The notes beneath the pieces were generated by a model. It was not told the DNA's origin. It did not search any database and was given only the letters and a program-made list of their open reading frames with translations. From positions 1 to 15,559 of the forward strand of contig NZ_NCSM01000099.1 in assembly GCF_002224125.1 (NCBI RefSeq): DNA of 15,559 nucleotides, in the 5' to 3' direction. Below are positions 1 to 9,200 of the stretch, piece by piece. The first letter of the stretch is position 1, and every line of letters starts with the position of its first letter. This stretch comes from Streptomyces sp. NBS 14/10 (GTDB lineage: Bacteria; Actinomycetota; Actinomycetes; Streptomycetales; Streptomycetaceae). The position numbers and the translations under genes were made by a program.

Positions 1-133
1 CCCGGAAGACCGGCCGTTGTGGTTGGGGTCGGTGAAGTCGAACATCGGGCATACGCAGGCGGCGGCCGGTGTCGCCGGGGTGATCAAGATGGTGCTGTCG
101 CTCCAGCACGACCTGTTGCCACCGAGCCTGTAC
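1..133 (+). repeat. Near-identical KS tract, copy 1
   Basis: Positions 1-133 align without gaps to 4531-4663 (offset 4530). I count six mismatches (positions 1, 7, 23, 98, 100, 116), and 24-97 is a perfect 74-nt match. Both copies cover the KS region around NIGHTQ. The match includes third-codon positions, which suggests recent homogenisation between modules. Confidence 0.9.
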
Positions 134-290
134 ACGAACACCCCAACCCCTCATGTCGATTGGTCAGCCGGGCGGGTGCGGTTGCTGAGCGAGTCGGTGT
201 CGTGGCCGGAGAATGGGCGTCCGCGCCGGGCGGGTGTGTCGTCCTTCGGGGTCAGTGGCACCAACGCGCACATCATCCTGGAGCAGGCCC
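2..290 (+). other. KS domain, C-terminal fragment (penultimate module)
   Basis: Only the end of the ketosynthase is in the window. It carries the NIGHTQAAAG motif with the third catalytic residue (His12, codon 50-52) and ends with the GVSGTNAHIILEQAP signature. The active-site Cys and first His lie upstream of the window. The first ~130 bp are almost identical to the matching part of the next KS (see repeat entries). Confidence 0.95.
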
Positions 291-3200
291 CGGACGAGGC
301 CGTGGCGGAGAGCGAGCCCACGGACGAATCGCCGGTGTTGCCGTGGGTGGTCTCGGCGCGTTCGGAGGGCGCGCTGCGAGGGCAGGCACAGCGGTTGCGG
401 GAGTTTGTCGCGGACCGGGAAGAGCTGCGGGATGTGGCCCGTGCGCTGGCCGGCGAACGGGCGGTGTTCGAGCGCCGGGCCGTGATCGTGGCTGAGGACC
501 GCGATGACCTCGTACGCGGCCTGGACGCACTGGCGACTGGGGCACCGGCCGCCGGACTGGTCGAGGGGCCGCCCGGCCCGGCCGCCCATGGCAAGGTCGC
601 GATGCTGTTCGGCGGCCAGGGCACGCAATGGGAGGGCATGACCGCCGAGCTCCTGGACACCGCACCCGTGTTCGCGGACCAGATGGCGGCCTGTGCGGAA
701 GCCCTCGCGCCCTACGTGGACTGGTCGCTGACCGACGTGGTGCGCGGCGAGCCGGACGCCCCGCCGCTGGACCGGGCGGATGTGGTCCAGCCGGTGCTCT
801 TCGCGGTCATGGTGTCGCTGGCGGCGCTGTGGCGGTCGTACGGTGTGCGGCCCGACGCGGTGGCCGGCCACTCCCAGGGCGAGATCGCCGCAGCGTATGT
901 CGCCGGCGCGCTGTCGCTGGAGGACGCCGTACGGATCGTCGCACTGCGCAGCCAGGCGCTGTCCGCGCTGGCGGGGCGGGGCGCGATGCTGTCGGTCGGC
1001 ATGTCCGCCCCGGAACTCGAACCGCGCCTCGCGCCATGGGCCGGGCGGCTGAGTGTCGCAGCCGACAACGGCGCGGGCTCCGCGGTGGTGTCCGGGACCC
1101 CCGAGGCCGTGGACGCGCTGCTGGCGGAGCTGGCCGCGGACGGCGTCCGGGCGCGTAAGCTCAAGGTCGACTGGGCCTCCCACTCCTCGCAGGTCGAGGC
1201 CATCCATGAGCGCCTGCTCACCCTGCTCGCCCCGATCCGCCCCCGCACCGGCGACATCCCCCTGTACTCGACCGTCACCGGCGAGCGCATGGACGGCAGC
1301 GGCCTCGACGCCGAGTACTGGTACCGCAATCTGCGCCAGATGGTGCGTTTCCAGGACGCCACCCGCGCGCTCGTCGAGGACGGCCACACGGTCTTCATCG
1401 AGTCCGGCCCGCACCCGGCCGTCTCGGTCGGTGTGCAGGAGACCCTTGACGCGCTCGGTGCCGCGGACGCCCTGGTGCTGGGCACCCTGCGGCGCGGCGA
1501 AGGGGGCCTGGCCCGCTTCCTGACGTCCGTGGCGCGGCTCTTCGTCGCCGGTGGCGCGGTGGACTGGTCCCCGGCCGTGGGGCCGGCAGCCGGCCGGCGC
1601 GGCAGTGTCGACCTCCCCACGTACGCCTTCGAACGGCACCGGTTCTGGCTGGACCCCGCGCCCGCGGGGGCGGAGGCGATGGGCGGTGGCGCGGCCCCGG
1701 GCGCCGACGAGCCGTTGTGGGCCGCTGTCCGGCGGGGCGACATCGCAGGCGTGGGGCGGTTGCTGGGGGTGGGCGAGGGGGCCTCGCTTGAGGTGCTGGT
1801 GCCGGCTCTGGAGGCGTGGCGGCAGCGATGCCACGATCGCGAGTCGGTGGACGGCCTGCGCTACCGGGAGGTGTGGCGACCGACGGGGGTCGGTGGCGCC
1901 GGGGTGCTCACGGGACGTTGGCTGGTGGTGGCCCCGGACGGGGCGCGACGGGCCGTCGTCGAGGGGCTGGAGCGGGCCGGCGCGCGGGTGGTGCGCGTAC
2001 CTCCGGGGCCAGGACCGGACGACCACACGGCGCTGGTCGAACGGTTACGGGCCGAGTCGGAGTCGGAGCCGGAGCCCGCGGCCAAGGGGCTGGTGCTGGT
2101 CGTGGGTGACGAGACGTCGGAGTCGTTGCCGCAGGCTCTGGTACAGGCCTTGGGTGATTTGGACGCGGGGGCTCGGCTGTGGTGTGTGACCAGCGGGGCG
2201 GTGTCGCTCGACGGCGACGACGAGCCGAGGTCCCCGGCGTCGGCCCGGGTGTGGGACGCGGCCCGGAGGGCGAGGCTTGAGGATCCGCAGCGGTGGGGTG
2301 GGCTGATCGATGTGGCGGGCCTGCCCGACCGCAGGGTCGTCGACGGGCTCATCGGGGTCCTCCACGGCGACGAGCGCGAGTGCGCGGTGCGTACCTCGGG
2401 GGTGTTCGTACGCCGGGTGGTGCGGGCTCCGTTGGCCGGGGCGGTCGCGGAGGGGGCGTGGCGGCCCGAGGGCACCGTACTGATCGACGGCGGCGCCCTT
2501 GGGCCGGGCCCTCACACGGCCCGGTGGCTGGCCGCCCGCGGTGCCGAACACCTCCTGCTCCTCGACGAGAACGGCGACGGGTTCGGGATCGCGGACGAAC
2601 TCTCCGAGGCGGGGGTCCGGGTGACGGCGGCGGCGTGCGACCCGGCCGACCGTCAGGCGCTGGCGCAACTGCTGACCGCCATCCCGGAGGAATATCCCCT
2701 GTGTGCCGTGGTGCATACGGCGCAGGGGGACGACGGCATCGCGGGGGCGTGGCATCTGCACGAGCTGACACGCGACACCGACCTTTCGGCGTTCGTGGTG
2801 TTCTCGTCGGCCGCGCCGTTCCTCGGGGCCCCGGGACACGGCGCCTGTGCCGAGGCGGCGGCCCTGGTGCGCCACCGTCGCGGCCTGGGACTGCCGGGGC
2901 TGGCCACGACCTGGGGCCCCTGGGCCGTCGACGGCACCGCAGAGAACGGAACAGCGGGCGCGGAGGTGGCTCGGCCGCGGAGCGGCGGTGGCGTGGCGGC
3001 CATGGACCCGCGGCTCGCCCTGGAAGCGCTGGGACAGGCGCTTGACCACGGCGAGACCTCCCTGACCGTCGCCGACATCGACTGGCCGCACCTGGTGGAA
3101 ACCGCGACCGAGGCCGGGCTCGACCCCCTGATCAGCGAGATCCCCGAGGCGCGCGAGGCCTGGCGACTCGTCCGAGGCGACGCCGGTCGCGAGCCCGACG

Positions 3201-6200
3201 GTGCGCTGCGCTCGCGGCTGGCCGGACTGACCGCGGACGAGCAGCTGCGGGCGCTCGTCGAGCTGGTCCGTACACACGCGGCGGCCGTCCTCGGGCACGA
3301 CGGGGCGGCGGCCGTCGAGCCGGAGCGCGCCTTCCGCGAGCTGGGCTTCGACTCGCTGACCGCCGTGGAGCTGCGCAACCGGCTGAACATCGCCACCGGT
3401 CTGCTACTGCCCGCCACCGTCGTCTTCGACCACCCCAACCCGGCCGCGCTCGCCCGCGGCATGCGCGAGCTGCTGTTCGGCGGCGGGACGGCCACCGGCT
3501 CGGCCGTGCCCGTGGCCCGCGAGGCGGTGGGGACGGACGAGCCGATCGCCGTGGTGGGGATGGCGTGCCGCTTCCCCGGCGGTGTCCGCTCCGCGGAGGA
3601 GTTCTGGCAACTGCTGGCCTCGGGCAAGGACGCCATCGCGGAGTTTCCGGGCGACCGGGGCTGGGACATGGAAACCCTCTACGACCCGGATCCGGAGCGC
3701 CCCGACACCTCGTACGTGCGAGCGGGCGGTTTCCTCTACGACGCGGCGGACTTCGACGCGGGGTTCTTCGGTATCAGCCCCCGCGAGGCACTGGCCATGG
3801 ACCCGCAGCAACGCCTGCTGCTCGAGACCTCCTGGGAGGCCCTGGAGCGGGCCGGAATCGATCCGCGGTCGCTGGGCGGCAGCCGAACCGGTGTATTCGC
3901 CGGGCTCGCGCTCCAGGACTACGCCGAGGTGGTGCGGCAGGGCGGGCCGGAGCTGGCGGGGTACGCGCTGACCGGGATCTCCGGTAGCGTGCTGTCCGGC
4001 CGGCTCGCGTACACCTTCGGCTTCGAGGGCCCCGCGGTGACGGTGGACACGGCGTGTTCCTCGTCGTTGGTGGCGTTGCACCTGGCGTGTCAGTCGCTGC
4101 GGTCCGGCGAATGCTCACTGGCGCTGGCGGGCGGGGCGACAGTGATGTCCACCCCGGCCGCCTTCCTGGAGTTCTCCCGCCAGCGCGGGCTCGCGGCCGA
4201 CGGCCGGTGCAAGTCGTACGCGGCCGCCGCCGACGGGGTCGGCTGGGCCGAGGGCGTGGGTGTGTTGCTGTTGGAGCGCCTTTCCGACGCGCGACGTCTG
4301 GGACACCGGGTGCTCGCAGTCGTACGCGGCAGCGCGGTCAATCAGGACGGCGCGAGCAACGGGCTCACCGCGCCCAACGGCCCCGCCCAGCAACGGGTGA
4401 TCCGCCAGGCACTCGCCAACGCCGATGTCCCCGCCACCGGCATCGACGCGGTGGAGGGGCACGGTACGGGGACGACGCTGGGCGATCCGATCGAGGCGCA
4501 GGCGATCCTTGCCACGTATGGGCAGGATCGTCCGGAGGACCGGCCGTTGTGGCTGGGGTCGGTGAAGTCGAACATCGGGCATACGCAGGCGGCGGCCGGT
4601 GTCGCCGGGGTGATCAAGATGGTGCTGGCACTCCAGCACGACCTGCTGCCACCGAGCCTGTACGCCAACGACCCGTCGCCGCACGTGGACTGGTCCTCGG
4701 GCCGGGTGCGGCTGCTGAACGAGCCGGTGCCATGGCCACGGGACGGACACCCCCGGCGCGCGGGGATCTCCTCCTTCGGGGTCAGCGGCACCAACGCCCA
4801 CGTCATCCTGGAACAGGCCCCCGAGGAACCCGAGCCGGAGTCTGCGCCAGAAGACGAGGAACGGAACGAGGAACGGGACGAGGGCCAGGCGGTAGCCGTT
4901 TCCGCGGTGGTGCCATGGGTGGTGTCGGCACGCTCCGAGACGGCGCTACGGGGCCAGGCACACCGGCTGCGGGAGCTCGCCGCTGAGGAGCAGGACCTGA
5001 GGCCCGTGGAGGTCGCGCGGGCGCTGATGACCGAGCGGGCGGTGTTCGAGCGCCGCGCCGTCGTCGTGGCCGAGGACCGCGAGGGTTTCGCACGCGGCCT
5101 GGACGCGCTCGCCGCCGGAGTGTCCGCCCCCGGTCTGGTGGCGGGCGCGCCACGGCCCGGAACCGACGCCGGGCTCGCGCTGCTCTTCGCGGGCCAGGGC
5201 ACTCAACGCATCGGAATGGGCCTGGAGTTGGCCGACGCGTTTCCGGCGTACGCCCACGCCCTGGACGCGGTGGTCACCGAGCTGGACACCCGGCTGGACC
5301 GGCCGCTGCGCCCGCTGCTGTTCGCCGCGCCCGGTACGGACGAGGCCGCCCTGCTGGACCGTACCCGCTACGCCCAGCCGGCGCTGTTCGCGGTCGAAGT
5401 GGCGCTGTTCCGGCTGACGGAGTCCTTCGGCGTGCGTCCCGACTTCCTGATCGGCCATTCCCTCGGTGAGCTGACCGCCGCACATGTCGCCGGGGTCCTC
5501 ACCCTGCCGGACGCCGCGCTGCTGGTGGCCGCGCGCGGTCGGCTCATGGATCAGCTGCCGCCCGGAGGGGCGATGGTGGCGCTGCGGACCACCGAGGACG
5601 AGGTGGCGGAGGCCCTGGCGGGACGCGAGGCGCTGGTGTCGGTGGCGGCGGTGAACGGGCCCAAGGCGGTCGTGGTCTCGGGGGAGCGGAGCGCGGTCGA
5701 CGAGGTGGCTGCGGCGTTCGCCGCGCGGGGCCGCAAGACCCGGCGGCTGCGAGTCGGCCATGCGTTCCACTCCCCGCTGATGGAGCCGATGCTGGACGCG
5801 TTCCGCGAGGTCGCCGCCTCGCTGACGTATGCGGAACCGGCCATCGGCCTGGTGTCGAACCTGACCGGGGAACTCGCCCGACCCGGCGAGCTGACGGACC
5901 CGGAGTACTGGGTGAGGCACGTACGCCACGCCGTGCGGTTCAACGACGGACTGGCGTGGCTGCGGGCACAGGGCGTCAACGCCTTCCTGGAACTGGGCCC
6001 GGACGGCACGCTGTCCGCCCTCGCCCAGGACGACCCGGAAGGCGACACGGACACAGCGCACGCCCCGATGTCTGCGGCGGTGTCCGGCGTCGCGCCCGCG
6101 GCAGAGCGGATCGTGTCGGCACCAGTGCTGCGCCCGGACCGGCCCGAGGCCCACACCCTGCTCACCGCCCTCGCCCGGATCCACGTCCACGGTGTGACCG

Positions 6201-9200
6201 TCGACTGGCCGGCGGTCATCGGCCCCGGCCCGGCCGGGGCGGTCGGGGCGGTCGGTCGGCGCAGGGTCGAACTGCCGACGTACGCCTTCGACCGGCGCCG
6301 CTACTGGCCCAGGCCCCATGGCCAGGCGGCGGACCTGTCGGCCGCCGGCCTGAGCGCCGCCGACCACCCTCTCCTCGGCTCCGCCGTGGAACTGGCGGGA
6401 TCCCAGGAACTGCTGTTCACCGGGCGGCTGTCGCTGCGTACCCACCCCTGGCTGGCCGATCACGCAATCTTCGACACCGTGCTGCTCCCGGGCACCGCGA
6501 TCCTGGAGCTGGCCCTCCGCGCGGGCGACGAGGCCGGCTACGAGAGCGTGGAGGAGCTGGCGCTGCAGGTGCCCCTGGTGCTGCCGGAGCGCGGTTCGGT
6601 TGTCCTCCAACTCCTGCTCGGCGCGCCCACCACGGACGGCCGACGCCCCTTCACCCTCTCCTCCCGCCACGACGACGCACACTTGGCGGCGGATCAGTCC
6701 TGGATCTGCCACGCCACCGGGGCGCTGACCCGCGGCGGCGACCCGCTCGCGGCGGAAGCCGGAGCTGCGGACCACGAGACGGCCGAGGCATGGCCGCCAC
6801 CGGACGCCGCGCCCGTGGATCTGACCACCTGGTACGCCGACCTGGCGGGCGTGGGCCTCGGCTACGGGCCCGCCTTCCAAGGGCTGCGGGCCGCATGGCG
6901 GCGCGGGGACGAGTTCTTCGCCGAGGTGGCGCTGGACGAGGAACGCGCGGTGGACGCCGCACGGTACGCGCTGCACCCGGCGCTGCTCGACGCCGCGCTG
7001 CACCCCGTCGCGCTCGGCCTGGACACCGCGCCCGGGCCGGGTGCCCAGGAGCTCGGCCGGCTGCCGTTCTCCTGGGGCGGGGTGTCGGTCGGCCTCGTCG
7101 GCGCCTCGGCGCTGCGGGTCCGGTTGACACCGGTGGCGCAGGACACCATCGCGCTGCGGGCCACGGACGGTTCGGGGCGGCTGGTGGTCCAGGCGCGGTC
7201 CCTGGCCTTCCGGCCGGTCACCGCCGAGCGGCTGCGGGCGGCGGGGACCGCCTACCACGAAGCGCTGTTCCGCCTCGAGTGGACACCGCGGTCCGCCGCC
7301 CCCACCGCCCCGGTCAGCCGGCGCCGATGGGCCCTCGTCGGGCCCGAGGTGCCGGGCCTGGCAGGGGCGCTGGACGACGCCGGGGCGGAGTGGCGGGCGT
7401 ATGCCCACCTGGCCGCGCTGGGCGAGGCCGTCTCCCGGGGCGATCTGTCGCCGGACATGGTGGTGTTCTCCGGCCGGGCGCAGGAGCCCGGTCGCCAGGA
7501 CCCGCCCGGGGACCGCCTCGAGCCGATCCCTCCGACCACCACCACGACCTCGATCACCGCCACCCCAGAGGCGCTGCGTCAGGCGGCCAACGGCGCGCTG
7601 GAGCTGCTGCTGAGCTGGCTCGACGACGAACGCTTCGTGGACTGTCGACTGGCCCTGGTCACGCAGGGCGCCGTCGCCGCGACACCGGCGGACGGGGTGC
7701 CGGACCTGACGTACGCCCCTGTGTGGGGGCTGGTCCGCTCGGCGCAGAGCGAGCACCCCGACCGATTCGTACTGGCGGACACCGACGGGCGGCCCGACTC
7801 CCAGCGGGCCCTGCCGGAGGCCCTGCTGGGCGGCGAGCCGCAGTTCGCGCTCCGGGACGGCACGGTCCACCTGCCGCGCGTGGGCCGCGTCGCCGTCGCC
7901 GCACCTCCCGCGGACCACTCCGAGGACCACCCTGCGCACCGCGAAGAGGCGCGGACTCCGGTGGAGACCGTCGCCCCGCGGGCCTGGGATCCCGATGGCA
8001 CCGTACTGATCACCGGCGGAACAGGTGTCCTGGGCCGCCTGGTCGCCCGGCATCTCGTGACCGCTCATGGCGTACGTCACCTGCTGCTGACCGGCCGCCG
8101 TGGACCGGAGGCGGACGGCGTCCCCGAGCTGCTGGCCGAGCTGACCCGCCTGGGCGCCGACGCCACCGTCCGGGCCTGCGATATGGCGGACCGTCACGCG
8201 GTCGCCGAGTTGCTGAGCGGCGTTCCCGCCCGGCATCCGCTCCGCGCCGTGATCCACCTGGCGGGCGTGGTCGACGACGGGATCCTGACCTCGCTGACGG
8301 CCGAGCGCATGGACGCCGTACTGGGACCGAAGGCGATCGGCGCGCTGCATCTGCACGAGCTGACCCACGACGCCGGACTCGACTCCTTCGTGGTCTTCTC
8401 CTCGGCCGCGGCCAGCTTCGGCAGCCCCGGCCAGGGCAACTACACGGCCGCCAACGCCTTCCTCGACGCGCTGATGCGCCACCGGCGCGCCCTGGGCCTG
8501 CCGGGCCAGTCCCTGGCCTGGGGGATGTGGGTCCGGGACAGCGGTATGACCGGGCGCCTCGGGGCCACCGACCGCGCCCGGATGGCCCGGGGCGGCCTGG
8601 CGCCGCTGACGGACGAACAGGGGCTCGCCCTCCTGGACGCCGCCGGCACGGTCGACGAGGCCGTGCTACTGGCCACTCCGCTGGACTTCCGGGCCCTACG
8701 CGCACAGGCCGCGGCAGGCGGGCTCCCACCCATTCTGCGCGGACTGGTCCGGGCGCCCGCTCGCCGAGCGGCCACCGCCACCTCGGCCACCGAGGCCACC
8801 ACGGGCGGCGAGACACCCGCCGCACTGCGCGAACGGCTCGCCGCACTGCCCGGCCCCACCGAGCGAACCGGCGCCCTCCTGGAGCTGGTACGTACCCACG
8901 CCGCCGCCGTCCTGGGGCACGACGCTGCCGAAACCATTGATGCGGGGGAGGAGTTCCGTGAACTTGGCTTCGACTCCCTCACCGCGGTGGAGCTGCGCAA
9001 CCGGCTCAGCGCCGTCACCGGCCTGCGCCTCGCCACCACCCTGGTCTTCGACCACCCCAGCCCTGGCGCCCTGGCCCGCCACATGGGGGAACGACTGGAC
9101 ATTGCGGCCGACGAAGCCGGGCCACGGCCGACCCCGCGCCGCGCACACGGCCCAACCCGTAGTGAAGGACCCTCGGCAGACACCGTCGAGTCCCTTTTCT

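Noticed and set aside
17..19. TTG at 17 as the start codon of the plus-strand PKS
   Set aside because: The codons before it (2-16) encode PEDRP, the same as the equivalent part of the other KS, and the KS would lack its active site. The gene clearly continues beyond the left edge.
4946..8482. 1178-codon open frame on the minus strand inside the plus-strand PKS
   Set aside because: It is a shadow of the PKS codons. High G+C third positions suppress stops in the opposite strand, the translation is Arg/Gly/Gln-rich with no domain, and it would lie wholly antisense to AT, DH and KR domains.
5956..8940. 994-codon open frame in another plus-strand frame within the PKS
   Set aside because: The Arg/Pro/Gly-rich translation has no recognisable motif and overlaps the DH-KR region whose own frame shows full catalytic motifs.
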